Positions 16,356 to 26,213 of a stretch of 64,000 nucleotides of DNA are shown here, in pieces. The notes beneath the pieces were generated by a model. It made no database searches. It saw nothing but the letters and a program-made list of their open reading frames with translations, and had not been told where the DNA came from. Source of the DNA: Gemmatimonadota bacterium (GTDB taxonomy: Bacteria; Gemmatimonadota; Gemmatimonadetes; Longimicrobiales; Gaopeijiaceae). A program made the position numbers and the translations under genes. Where the stretch lies: NCBI GenBank assembly GCA_027623325.1, contig JAQBXY010000010.1, positions 25,983 through 89,982 on the forward strand, read 5' to 3'. How positions within the stretch are numbered: the first letter of the stretch is position 1; each line of letters starts with the position of its first letter.

Positions 16356-17408
16356 TCAGCGCAGGGCGTCGAGCGTTTCCCAGGACTGAGCGCGTCGCCC
16401 CTGCTCCACATCGTGAATCAACTCGACGAGCCGTCCGGTCAGCGGAGTCGCGATGCCGACCTCGGCGCCGAGGGCCACGATTGGGGCGATCTGTGCGTCG
16501 ACTTCAGTCTGGCGTTTCCGCACCGCGAGATCGCGCCACACACCGCTGTGACTCTTGGCCGACCCCCGATTGAAGCGCACGAGCCGGTCGAGGCTTTCTT
16601 GCGCCGTGGCGTCGGTCGCGCCGGGGGCGAAGGCGCTGGGATCGAATCCATCGAAGGGCTCGGGAGAAACCCCGCGCGCAGCGGCCACCGCCATTGCCTC
16701 CCGCGCGAGCCCGATCAGGAGCGGGCGATGCCGCACCGAGTCGAGCACATCGGCGATCGACGCGTCGGTGAGCGCCGTCGCGAACAGCATCGAGCCGTAG
16801 GCGAGTTTCCCCCAGAGGTATCCCCAGATATGGCTGGTCAGAACCGTGTCGGGCTCGAACACCCGAAGGAGTTCATGGACGGCCACTACGCGCTGGCTTC
16901 GGGCGCCATCGAGCTCGCCTACCACGACCGCACCCCGGTTGCCCCGCATGATCACAGCAGGCTCGAGCACATCGGCGCCGAAGTTCACGAAACAGCCTAC
17001 GGTTCGATGCGCTCCGATGCGCTCGGCAATCACGACTTCGTTAAGGCCGTTCTGGACCGAGACGACAAAGCCGTCGTCCGCCAACAAGGGGGCGATCACC
17101 GCAAGCGCGTCCTCCGTGTGGTGCGCCTTCACCGCGAGCAGGATCAGCCCCAGGCCGGGCGTCACGTCCTCGGGGTGAACACAGGACGCGGGTACGCGAA
17201 ACTCGTCCACCGGCCCCACGATGCGGAGGCCATGCGCTCGGATCGCCTCGGCATGCGCAGCGTCGGTATCGACGAAGAGAACGTCCATGCCCGCACGGAT
17301 CAGCCAGGCACCGATGCAACCACCCACGGCGCCGGCGCCCCAGATGACGATGGGGTCGGAACCGGAGCCGGGCGGGGGAAACTTCGGAGTCGAGTCTTCA
17401 GCAGGCAT
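16356..17408 (-). CDS. Ketopantoate reductase-like (ApbA/PanE family) dehydrogenase
   Basis: Start ATG 17408 is chosen because the nucleotide-binding strand follows soon after; the longer frame to 17576 runs over the divergent kinase start. The Rossmann motif VIWGAGAVGGCIGAWL is followed by ILLAVKAHHTEDAL and NGLNE, then the C-terminal helical domain with the catalytic-type Lys in WGKLAYGSMLFATALTD. About 350 residues. PanE reduces 2-dehydropantoate with NADPH for pantothenate synthesis, but this family contains many paralogs with other 2-oxoacid or imine substrates and the context gives no help, so no symbol is assigned. Confidence 0.82.
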   Translation of the reverse strand: MPAEDSTPKFPPPGSGSDPIVIWGAGAVGGCIGAWLIRAGMDVLFVDTDAAHAEAIRAHGLRIVGPVDEFRVPASCVHPEDVTPGLGLILLAVKAHHTEDALAVIAPLLADDGFVVSVQNGLNEVVIAERIGAHRTVGCFVNFGADVLEPAVIMRGNRGAVVVGELDGARSQRVVAVHELLRVFEPDTVLTSHIWGYLWGKLAYGSMLFATALTDASIADVLDSVRHRPLLIGLAREAMAVAAARGVSPEPFDGFDPSAFAPGATDATAQESLDRLVRFNRGSAKSHSGVWRDLAVRKRQTEVDAQIAPIVALGAEVGIATPLTGRLVELIHDVEQGRRAQSWETLDALR

Positions 17409-17547
17409 TGGGCCAGGCTCGCGGGGGCATGATGCCCAAGCTCGCGTCGGTGCGGTTCGCTCGCCACGTCGACCCCCCCGGACCGCTTGCGTCATCTGCC
17501 CGGATGATGGGATGTTGCGCCCCTCTCGAACGCCGTGCGGAGGCCTG

Positions 17548-20239
17548 ATGCCGGACCCCATCGAACGCCTGAACAAAGCCCTCGAAGGCCGCTATCACGT
17601 CGAGCGCGAACTCGGCCAGGGCGGGATGGCCACGGTCTACCTGGCCGATGACCTCAAGCACGAGCGCAAGGTCGCCCTGAAGGTCCTGAAGCCGGAGTTG
17701 GCGGCGGTCGTGGGAGCCGAGCGCTTCCTTCACGGAAATCAAGACGACGGCCAGCCTGCAGCACCCCAACATCCTTCCGCTGCACGACTCCGGGGAGGCC
17801 GATTCCTACCTCTACTACGTCATGCCGTTCGTAGAGGGCGAAAGCCTGAGGGAGAGGTTGGGTCGCGACGGTCAGCTCCCGGTCGATGAGGCCGTCCGCA
17901 TGGCTCGCGAGATCGCCGAGGCGCTCCAGACGGCCCACGAACACGGTGTCATCCACCGGGACATCAAGCCGGCGAACATCTTGCTCTCCCGAGGCCGGCC
18001 GCTCGTGGCGGACTTCGGGATCGCGCTCGCGGTGAGCGCCGCAGGCGGCGGGCGCATGACCGAGACCGGCTTGAGCCTGGGGACGCCGTACTACATGAGT
18101 CCGGAACAAGCGTCGGCGGATCGCATCCCCGACGCCCGCTCCGACGTGTACTCGCTGGGCTGCGTGCTCTATGAGATGCTCACCGGTGAGCCGCCCTACA
18201 CCGGGGCGAGCGCCCAAGCGGTCCTGGCGAAGATCCTCACCGAAGACGCCCGCCGGCCGACCACCGCGCGCGCCTCGATCCCGCCGAACGTGGATGCGGC
18301 GATCCGGTGCGCCCTGCAGAAGCTGTCGGCGGATCGGTTCACTTCCATGCAAGGATTCGCCGACGCTCTGTCGGACCCCGGCTATCGGTACGGGACGGAA
18401 ACGGCTCAGGGCGACGGGGCCTCCTCGTCGTGGAAGCGCGCGACCCAGATCCTGAGCGGGGCTACGGCACTTCTCGCGATCGGGCTCGCGTGGTCACTCT
18501 CCGGCGTCCTCACTCCGGACGCCAGGCCCGTCGCTCGTTTCACCATGGCGTTCGACGAAGGGCAAGGGCTCGCGCCCGGGCTACCGTGGCTCGAATTCGA
18601 GGTCTCCCCGGACGGTGCCAGCTTCGTCTACGCCGGGCCCGGGGCCACAGGCGGAACACAGATCTGGCTCCGGGCCTTGAACGACCTAGAGCCCCGTCCG
18701 CTCCCCGGAACTCAGGACGGGATCGCCCCGACGTTCTCCCCCGACGGAGCGTCCGTCGTCTTCTGGGTAGGTGGGGGGCTCAGCGTGGTGTCGCTCACGG
18801 GGGGACCGCCGTTTCGCCTTCTCGAAGAGGGCGCTGTCGGCGGAACGGCATGGTCCGACGACGGGTGGGTGTACTACGGCGAGGCGCTCGGGATCCGACG
18901 TCTCCCGGCGAGTGGGGGGGAGTCGGAGGTCGTCGCGACACCACCTGAGGCAGGCGATTACCGGTGGCCCCACAGCCTACCCGGCGGCCGCTCGCTACTC
19001 GTCACTCACTCGAGCGGGGCGCCCACGAACAGCCGTATCGCCGCCGTGTCGGTCGAAAGCGGCGAGGTGACGGACCTCATCGCCGGCGCGATGGCTCGGT
19101 ACGCGGCATCGGGTCACCTCGTCTATACGGCGGCCGATGGCACACTTATGGCGGCCCCCTTCGATGCCGATCGACTCGAACTGCTCGGTCCGTCCGTAGC
19201 GATCCTTCAGGGAATCCAGATCAAGGGGGGTTCGGCATCGACCTTCTCGATTTCCCGCTCCGGCACCCTTCTCTACAAGTCGGGTTCGTCCCAGACCGGT
19301 CTGTACAACCTGGTGTGGGCGACGCGAGACGGAACCGTCACACGTGTCGATCCGACGTGGACCTTCGACGGTTCGTCTCCCACCTCAACGGGTGCGGACG
19401 AGGTCAGCGTGGAGCTGTCCCCCGACGGAAGACGGGCTGCGGTGAAGATCAACTCCGACGCCGGTGAGGACATTTGGGTGAAGGAGCTCGACCGCGGCCC
19501 CCTCTCACGCTTGACCTTCGACGCTAGGGTCGACCGGCGCCCCCGTTGGTCCGCGGACGGGACCCGGATCTATTTCAATAGTGATCGGGGTGAGACCCGC
19601 GACCTGTGGGAGCGACGCGCGGACGGAACGGGCTCGCCTACGCTGCTCCTGGACCTGGAGCGTCCGATCCTGGAGGTACAACGCTCGCCCGACGAGGAGT
19701 GGTTCATCCTGCGGCTCGGCGGCGTCGCAAACGTTACGGGTGGGCGCGATATCGTCGGGATGAGGAAGGGTGACACCGTCATCGTCCCGCTCGCGGCCGA
19801 ATCCTATGACGAGAAGGCTCTTACGCTCTCTCCGGACGGGCGCTGGCTGGCCTACGAGTCCACGGAAACAGGCGTCGATGAGATCTACGTACGGCCATTC
19901 CCCGACGTGAACGAGGGTAAGTGGCAGGTCTCCACGACGGGGGGGATCTCGCCGCGCTGGTCGCGATCGGGAGACGAGTTGTTCTTCGTGAGCGGGGCCC
20001 GGGACATGACGGCTGCTCGAATCGAGGCGAGCGGGGGCGGCGTCAGGGTGGGGGAGCGAATTCCGCTGTTCAACGTAGATGAACGTGCCTTTCAGATTTA
20101 TAGCAACTACACAACGTACGACGTCGCGCCCGACGGCCGATTCCTGATGATTCAGTTCGACGTCGATGAGCAGGGGGCGAGCCGACTCGTGCTCGTCGAG
20201 AACTGGCTCGAAGAGTTGAAGCTGCGCGCCCCCAACTGA
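17548..20239 (+). CDS. Ser/Thr protein kinase with TM helix and TolB/WD40-like propeller; frameshifted
   Basis: From ATG 17548 (GGAGG upstream) the kinase N-lobe reads GQGGMATVYLADD and VALKVLK, then the frame breaks. The frame from about 17736 continues properly (KTTASLQHPNILPLHDSG, then MPFVEGESLRERL), so one extra base, most simply a G in CACGGAAATC at 17731-17740, causes a +1 shift; the gene length leaves remainder 1. The rest has HRDIKPANILL, DFGIA, GTPYYMSPEQ, a single TM helix near ILSGATALLAIGLAW and a C-terminal propeller with repeats such as FSPDGASVVFW and LSPDGRRAAV. A membrane kinase with an extracytoplasmic sensor is expected. A sequencing indel or true pseudogene is possible. 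Confidence 0.85.
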
Positions 20240-20267
20240 TCGGCCGCGAGGCGCTGAGCGGGTCCGA

Positions 20268-21554
20268 CTACGGCCGCATACCACCCCGGAATCGGGCACC
20301 CAACCCGTCACGATCCACCGCCACGCCGCGCAGATACACCGCTGAGATCCGACGGGTATTCGTGATGTCGTCCAGCGGGTTGGCGTCGAGGACCACGAAG
20401 TCGGCGCTCTTGCCCGTGGCCAGCGTGCCGACATCCGGCATGCGCATCAGCTCCGCGGACGTACCGGTCGCGGCGACGATGACTTGGGCGGCGGTCATGC
20501 CAGTCCGGACCATGTCTTCCATTTCGAGGTGCGTGGCCCACGGCACACCTCCGTCCGTGCCGAATGCGATCTTGATTCCTTCTCGGTTGAGACGGGCGAG
20601 GTTGCGGGCCTGGATGCCGAACGATGCCTGTGCGGCGGGGCGGTCCGTCGAGCGCTCCTGCATGGACTGCACCTCGTCGGCCGGTACTGAGCCACTCAGC
20701 CACGCGAAATCGACGGCCACACCCGGATCGGGAAGGTTGGGAACCAGCACGACGTCGGGCCGCTCCTTCCACAGCGCCACGAGCTCGTCATCGATATCAC
20801 GGTCGCGAATGCCGTGGGCGAACATGTCGATGCCCGCCCGCAGCAGCCCCTTGGCGTCTTCCAGAGTGAATACGTGCGCCGTGACGCGCAGACCGTTGCT
20901 GTGCGCTTCTTCGATCACCGCACCGTACAGAGCGGGCGTGAGCTTCGGGTATTGGCCGTTACGGTCGTCGACCCAAATCTTGACGACATCGACCTGCTGC
21001 GCGGCCAACTCCTGCACCGCCGCGCGGGCCTCCGCTTCACTCGTGATCCAGAACGGGACTTCCGAGCGGCCCGGCTCCGGCGCCGTGATGCCGCGTCCTG
21101 CCAAACGTGCCTGAGCACCGTCAGCCACGACCTCGTTCCGCATGTCAAAGAGCACGTTGGCGCTGTCGAGGCCGAGGCTCATGACCGCGCCCGCCCCGTA
21201 GTAGGCCATGTGTTGCAGCAGATCGACCCGTGCTTCACGCGTGGACGGTAGGTGAACGTGCGCGTTCACGATGGCCGGCATCACCGTCTTGCCACTGAGG
21301 TCGATGTGTTGGGCACCTCGTGGGACCTGAACCGCGGCCCCCTCCCCCACGAGGGTAATGCGGTCGCCCTCCACGACGAACACGGCATTCTCGATGGGGG
21401 CGCTGCCGTCCCCGATGATGAGACGCGCGCCCTCGAACACCGTCGCTCCAGCTCCGCCGTCTGATCCGGAGCAAGCAGCCATCGCCAGCGCGGCGAGACA
21501 GAGGGCGACCGCGGTCGCGACCGGAGTCCTGGAACTTCTCGACGTGTAGCGCAT
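20268..21554 (-). CDS. Amidohydrolase lipoprotein (imidazolonepropionase/prolidase-like)
   Basis: The 428-residue protein has a lipoprotein signal with lipobox AMAAC and the amidohydrolase TIM-barrel ligands: NAHVHLP (HxH), Lys in VVKIWVDD (candidate carboxylated Lys), His in VTAHVFT and in FAHGIRD, and Asp in AFGTDGG. The C-terminal GTLATGKSADFVVLDANPL is the typical return to the small beta-sandwich. Secreted relatives hydrolyse peptides or cyclic amides; the substrate is not predictable. It lies convergent with the kinase. Confidence 0.86.
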   Translation of the reverse strand: MRYTSRSSRTPVATAVALCLAALAMAACSGSDGGAGATVFEGARLIIGDGSAPIENAVFVVEGDRITLVGEGAAVQVPRGAQHIDLSGKTVMPAIVNAHVHLPSTREARVDLLQHMAYYGAGAVMSLGLDSANVLFDMRNEVVADGAQARLAGRGITAPEPGRSEVPFWITSEAEARAAVQELAAQQVDVVKIWVDDRNGQYPKLTPALYGAVIEEAHSNGLRVTAHVFTLEDAKGLLRAGIDMFAHGIRDRDIDDELVALWKERPDVVLVPNLPDPGVAVDFAWLSGSVPADEVQSMQERSTDRPAAQASFGIQARNLARLNREGIKIAFGTDGGVPWATHLEMEDMVRTGMTAAQVIVAATGTSAELMRMPDVGTLATGKSADFVVLDANPLDDITNTRRISAVYLRGVAVDRDGLGARFRGGMRP

Positions 21555-21710
21555 GACTACCCCATGGCGGAAGTGAAGCGTGCAGACTGAGGCCTATCAC
21601 CCCGGAGATATCGCGGCAAGTGCGCTGGCGACCTTTCCGGCCCGCGACCCGACCTGTACTTCATCTGACGGCGCAGACTCATTTTCGCCGGACAGCCCGA
21701 GGGACCGCTC

Positions 21711-22946
21711 ATGAACGCTCCGCTCACGTCGACCTTTTCGCTCCTCGCGCTCGTGTTGTGCGCGTGTGCGCCGTCCGATCCGCTGCCCGAACGGGATGCG
21801 TCTACGGTATTCCCGTCCGTCTATCATGACTTCCGACTCGACACGGTCGTCGCGGAACTGGTTCACCCCTTCGCGATGACGTTCACTCCCGAGGGTGACA
21901 TGCTGGTCACCGAACGCCCGGGCCGGCTCCGCATTGTGCGCGATGGCGTTCTTCTTCCCGATGCCGTGCTCGGCCTGCCCGACATCCTCTACCTGGGCAA
22001 CGGAGCCCGGTCGATGGACGGACGAGAGCAGGCGGGCATGCGAGACGTGATTCTTCATCCGGACTTCGCGAACAACCGACTCCTCTATCTGAGCTACACC
22101 AAGCCCGGCCCCGACTCCATCGGAAACCTCGCCGTCGTACGCGGGCGCTTCGAGGGAGACAGGCTCTCGAACGTCGAGGAGATCTTCCACGCCCGCGCGG
22201 CCGGCAATGGAAGCGATCGCAGTTCGATGTGGGGAGGGCGACTCGCCTTCGACCGAGACGGCTACCTCTTCGTCACGCTCGGCGATCGGCAATGGCCATC
22301 CGCGGGAGATCTCTGGGCCCACCCCGCTCAGGATCTGTCGAACCACAACGGTACGACGGTGCGGCTCCACGACGACGGGCGTATTCCCGACGACAACCCC
22401 TTCATCGGACAGGCCGGCGCCCTACCTGAGATCTGGGCGTACGGCCATCGGAATGCTCAGGGCCTCGCGATTCACCCCGTGACGGGCGACGTGTGGCAGA
22501 ACGAGCACGGGCCTCAGGGCGGTGATGAGCTCAACCTCATCGGCCGGGGCCTCAACTACGGCTGGCCGGTCGTCGGCTACGGCGTGAACTACACCAGCGG
22601 GCGAACCATACACGAGGGCACACTGCGGGAAGGCATGGAGCCGCCGGTGCACGTGTGGGTCCCATCGATCGGGGTCTCCGGCATGTTGTTCTACGGCGGG
22701 GACCGCTTTCCCGAGTGGCGAGGTGACATGATCGTCGCGGGCCTCAGCGGGCAGCGGCTCGTACGCCTCCGACTCGACGGTCAGAAAGTCGTCGCAGAGG
22801 AAACGCTCATTCGCGGCCTGGGTCGCATCCGCGATGTGCGCGAGGGACCCTCTGGGTACATCTATCTCGCGATCGATGGAGACGCTCGCGGGTACGACGG
22901 GGACCCTACACCGATCGTTCGTATGCAGCCGGTTACGGCCCGCTAG
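21711..22946 (+). CDS. PQQ-dependent soluble aldose sugar dehydrogenase-like lipoprotein
   Basis: The 411-residue product has a lipoprotein signal (lipobox LVLCAC) and the six-bladed propeller motifs of the GdhB/YliI family: HPFAMTFTPEGDMLVTER, GMRDVILHPDFANN, LYLSYTKPG, WGGRLAFDRDGYLFVTLGDR, YGHRNAQGLAIHP, EHGPQGGDELNL and NYGWPVVGYG. These enzymes oxidise aldoses with PQQ and pass electrons to periplasmic carriers. Location is the periplasm, membrane anchored. It is followed by two further propeller genes on the same strand. Confidence 0.88.
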   Translation: MNAPLTSTFSLLALVLCACAPSDPLPERDASTVFPSVYHDFRLDTVVAELVHPFAMTFTPEGDMLVTERPGRLRIVRDGVLLPDAVLGLPDILYLGNGARSMDGREQAGMRDVILHPDFANNRLLYLSYTKPGPDSIGNLAVVRGRFEGDRLSNVEEIFHARAAGNGSDRSSMWGGRLAFDRDGYLFVTLGDRQWPSAGDLWAHPAQDLSNHNGTTVRLHDDGRIPDDNPFIGQAGALPEIWAYGHRNAQGLAIHPVTGDVWQNEHGPQGGDELNLIGRGLNYGWPVVGYGVNYTSGRTIHEGTLREGMEPPVHVWVPSIGVSGMLFYGGDRFPEWRGDMIVAGLSGQRLVRLRLDGQKVVAEETLIRGLGRIRDVREGPSGYIYLAIDGDARGYDGDPTPIVRMQPVTAR

Positions 22947-23031
22947 CGGCGGGCTCCGCATCCTCGCCCCGCCGCCTGATCGCACATACCTTCCTCGTCT
23001 TCCTGCCGCCACAACAGAACGGACGCACCGC

Positions 23032-25050
23032 ATGACTCGCTCAACTTCGAAGATCCTGGCCGGCCTGGCCCTCCTGTTGGCCTCGGCCCTTCCCGCGACC
23101 GCTCAGTTCCCCCCTGCCACCGACGCGCAGCGAGCCGCGGGGGCTCGGGTAACCGAGGTACGGTTCGGCACCGCCGAGTTGGTCATACCGAGAGGTGAAA
23201 CCGTCTCGGTCCAGGCCGGCTTGTACGACGCCGCCGGCAATCCCGTAACGGGCGCGGTCGCCGTCCTTTATGCTCGGAGCGGAGCCAGTCCAACTTTCTC
23301 GACCATAGGTGGACCGATCGCCCTGACCGGCGTGGAGCCCAGCCAGGGCCAGCTCACGGCGGTGGTCATGGTGCCGGCGGATCAGGGGGGGATGTTCGGC
23401 GTCGCGGGGGCGCGCGCTCTCGGCTCACTGCCGATGCGCGTGCTCGATTACCCGGCCGCTTCGATCGAGATCGCGGAACCGGCGTACACGGTCTACACAG
23501 GGACTTCCCTTCAAATGCGCGGCCGGGTGCTGACCACACAGGGCGGGGAGCACGCCTCGGCCCGGGTCGTTTGGCAATCATCGGCCCCTTCCACCGTCGC
23601 GATCACGCAGGGCGGCATTCTCACGGGAGTCGCAGCCGGAAACGCGGTCCTCACCGCGCGGAGTGAGGGCGGAGTGTCCGCAGAGTACTCGGTGCGCGTG
23701 GTGGCGAACCCTGTACGTACGATCAGCATTACCCCGGGCAGTGTGCAGACCCGCCGCGGCGACGTCGTCGAATTCGACATCGCGGCCCGGGATCAGCAAG
23801 GCAACGCGGTCACGGACATCGCCCTCGACTATTCGGTTTCCGGCCTCGACGGAACGGGCGGCTTCGTCTACGAGGACGGAACCTTCGTCGCCGAAGAGAC
23901 GGGAGCCTACCGCGTGATCGTCAGCTCAGGTGGCGCCTCCGCGGCGGCGGTCGTCGAAGTCGCCGACCGGCCGGATCCGGTCACGGTGGAATTCCTGGAC
24001 CACGGCGTGCGAGCCGAGGTGGCGACATCCGACCTCTGGGTCTTCGAAGGCCGTGACGGTCAGGACTACGCCTACACGGGCACGCACGCCCAGGGGGGCG
24101 GTCAGCGCATGTTCGTCTGGCGCGTCACCGACCCCAGCAATGTCGTTCTGGTTGATTCGGTGGTCGTCGACGCCCGAGTGGTCAACGACGTGAAGGTGAA
24201 CGCCGACGCGTCGTGGGCAATCATCACCCGCGAAGGCGCCAGCACACGCCGCAACGGAATCGTCGTTCTCGACCTCGCCGATCCGGCTCACCCGACGATC
24301 ATGTCGGAGCTGACGGACAGCCTTACGGGCGGAATCCACAACGTGTGGATCATGGGTGACATCGTGTACGCCGTGAACGACGGCACGAGCGCTATGAACA
24401 TCATCGATATGAGCGACCCCGCGAATCCGAAGCACGCAGGGCGTTACGAAATCAAGCCGGGGGACACGAACAAGTCACTGCACGACGTGTGGGCCGAGGA
24501 CGGATATGCCTACCTCTCCTACTGGGACGATGGACTCGTCATCGTCGACGTGGGCGCAGGCACGCACGGCGGCACTCCGACCAATCCGGTGTTCGTATCG
24601 AGCATCGCCTATCCCGAAGGAAACACACACGTCGCGTGGCGCGATCGCAACTACGTCTTCCTGGGAGATGAAATCGGCACCGCCGATGGGATGCGCGGAT
24701 TCATTCACGTAGTCGACGTGAGCGACATCGACAACCCTCGTCAGGTCGCCAAGTACGATCTCCCCGAGGCGGGAGCGCACAACGTTTGGATCGACGACGA
24801 GACGCTCTACATCGCCTACTACCAAGGCGGTCTTCGCGTGGTCGACATCAGCGGCACGCTCCGCGGCGACTTGTACCGTCAGGGTCGCGAGATCGGGTTC
24901 TTCCGGACCGAGGCCGCCGAGGGTGAGGGGCTCGAAGCGAATTCGGCAAATGCGTGGGGCCCGCAGGTCTTCAAGGGCAACCTCTTCGTCAGCGACATGA
25001 CGAGCGGCCTATGGGTCGTGAAGCACGCCAAGCCCCGCCCGATCACCTGA
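23032..25050 (+). CDS. Secreted protein with bacterial Ig-like domains and LVIVD-type propeller repeats
   Basis: ATG 23032 opens a signal peptide (ending ALPATAQ); the longer open frame upstream is not needed. Residues of about 40-330 hold Ig-like modules, including a Big-2-type unit (AVLTARSEGGVSAEYSV) and VVEFDIAARDQQGNAV. From about residue 330 a propeller with LVIVD-like repeats begins (NGIVVLDLADPAHPTIMSEL, MNIIDMSDPANPKHAGRYE, GLVIVDVGAG, GFIHVVDVSDIDNPRQVAKY, GLRVVDISG). 672 residues; probably secreted and possibly adhesive or ligand binding. Its TGA overlaps the next gene's ATG (TGATG), so the two are translationally coupled. Confidence 0.82.
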   Translation: MTRSTSKILAGLALLLASALPATAQFPPATDAQRAAGARVTEVRFGTAELVIPRGETVSVQAGLYDAAGNPVTGAVAVLYARSGASPTFSTIGGPIALTGVEPSQGQLTAVVMVPADQGGMFGVAGARALGSLPMRVLDYPAASIEIAEPAYTVYTGTSLQMRGRVLTTQGGEHASARVVWQSSAPSTVAITQGGILTGVAAGNAVLTARSEGGVSAEYSVRVVANPVRTISITPGSVQTRRGDVVEFDIAARDQQGNAVTDIALDYSVSGLDGTGGFVYEDGTFVAEETGAYRVIVSSGGASAAAVVEVADRPDPVTVEFLDHGVRAEVATSDLWVFEGRDGQDYAYTGTHAQGGGQRMFVWRVTDPSNVVLVDSVVVDARVVNDVKVNADASWAIITREGASTRRNGIVVLDLADPAHPTIMSELTDSLTGGIHNVWIMGDIVYAVNDGTSAMNIIDMSDPANPKHAGRYEIKPGDTNKSLHDVWAEDGYAYLSYWDDGLVIVDVGAGTHGGTPTNPVFVSSIAYPEGNTHVAWRDRNYVFLGDEIGTADGMRGFIHVVDVSDIDNPRQVAKYDLPEAGAHNVWIDDETLYIAYYQGGLRVVDISGTLRGDLYRQGREIGFFRTEAAEGEGLEANSANAWGPQVFKGNLFVSDMTSGLWVVKHAKPRPIT

Positions 25051-26213
25051 TGAAGATTCAGATGCGCACCGGAAGCGGTGTCCTCGCCGCACTTCTGATT
25101 CTCGCCGCCTGTGTCACCGAGTTGAACGCGCAGGCAGAGGGTGGGAAGTACTGGGCTTATGTGGCGAACGAGTCTTCGGACATCGTCTCACTCGTGCGCT
25201 TCGACGGTCAGACCGTGGTGGAGGAGAAGGCGATCCAAGTCGGTTTCCATCCCGCCGACTTGGACGGGGCGCACGGGATCACCGTGTCCCCGACGGGACA
25301 GCACTGGTATGTATCGATCGCACACGGACAGCCGTACGGTCAGATCTGGAAGATGGAGACCGGGACAGACCAGTTCGTCGATTCGGCAGTGGTCGGACTC
25401 TTTCCAGCCACGATGTCGATGACGCCCGACGGCGCTTCACTCTTCGTCGTGAACTTCAACCTGCACGGCGATCCGATCACGAGTTCCGTGTCGGCGGTCT
25501 TTACGCCGTTCATGCAGGAACTCAGCAAGATCGACACGTGTGTCATGCCCCACGGTAGCCGGGTCAGCCGGGACGGAGCGCGGCACTATTCGACGTGCAT
25601 GATGGCCGATCAACTCGTCGAGACCGGCGTCCAGGATCTTCACGTGTCGCGTCGCTTGATGCTCACAGAGGGCTACGAGCACGTCATGCCGGGCGATCAC
25701 GGCATGGGTGGCGAACACGAGATGGGCGGCATGGAGATGGGCGGTGGCATGGACATGGCCGCATCAGGCATCTGCAAGCCGACGTGGGTCGTGCTCTCCG
25801 TCGACGATGAGCGGATCTTCGTTCCGTGTAACGGAAGGGGGGACGTGCTCGAGATCGACGCGAAGTCGCTCAAGGTGCTCCGTCGGTTCCCGACCGGACG
25901 CGGACCGTACAATGCGGACGTCACTCCGGACGGGACGAAGCTGGTGGTCACGCTCAAGGGCAACCAGGCTGTCGCGATCATCGATCTCGCCACCGGCACC
26001 GAAAAGCGTGTACCCACGAGCCAACCGGTGACGCATGGCGTCGTCGTCACGCCCGATAGCCGTTATGCGTTTGTCACGAACGAAGCCGTCGGAGCCACAC
26101 GTGGCACCATCGATGTGATCGATCTTCGGACGGGTACAGTCGCGGCGAGTACGCCGCTGCACTATCAGCCCGGCGGGATCGGGTTCTGGAAGATGGAGTC
26201 GGGCCGAGAGTAG
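25050..26213 (+). CDS. YncE-like beta-propeller protein with Met/His-rich loop
   Basis: ATG 25050 overlaps the previous stop (TGATG). The 387-residue protein has a signal with a possible lipobox (ILAAC, Cys 21) and YVTN/YncE-type repeats (AYVANESSDIVSLVRFDG, GITVSPTGQHWYVS, MSMTPDGASLFVVNF, NADVTPDGTKLVVTLKG). Residues 211-236 form a Met/His/Gly-rich loop (HVMPGDHGMGGEHEMGG onward), flanked by conserved-looking Cys residues (STCMMAD, GICKP), which suggests Cu or other metal binding (inference). Its last 49 bases overlap the end of the convergent gene. Confidence 0.82.
   Translation: MKIQMRTGSGVLAALLILAACVTELNAQAEGGKYWAYVANESSDIVSLVRFDGQTVVEEKAIQVGFHPADLDGAHGITVSPTGQHWYVSIAHGQPYGQIWKMETGTDQFVDSAVVGLFPATMSMTPDGASLFVVNFNLHGDPITSSVSAVFTPFMQELSKIDTCVMPHGSRVSRDGARHYSTCMMADQLVETGVQDLHVSRRLMLTEGYEHVMPGDHGMGGEHEMGGMEMGGGMDMAASGICKPTWVVLSVDDERIFVPCNGRGDVLEIDAKSLKVLRRFPTGRGPYNADVTPDGTKLVVTLKGNQAVAIIDLATGTEKRVPTSQPVTHGVVVTPDSRYAFVTNEAVGATRGTIDVIDLRTGTVAASTPLHYQPGGIGFWKMESGRE

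Noticed and set aside
16122..17432. 436-codon plus-strand frame over the KPR-like gene
   Set aside because: Antisense to a gene with Rossmann motif and catalytic Lys; low-complexity Arg/His composition.
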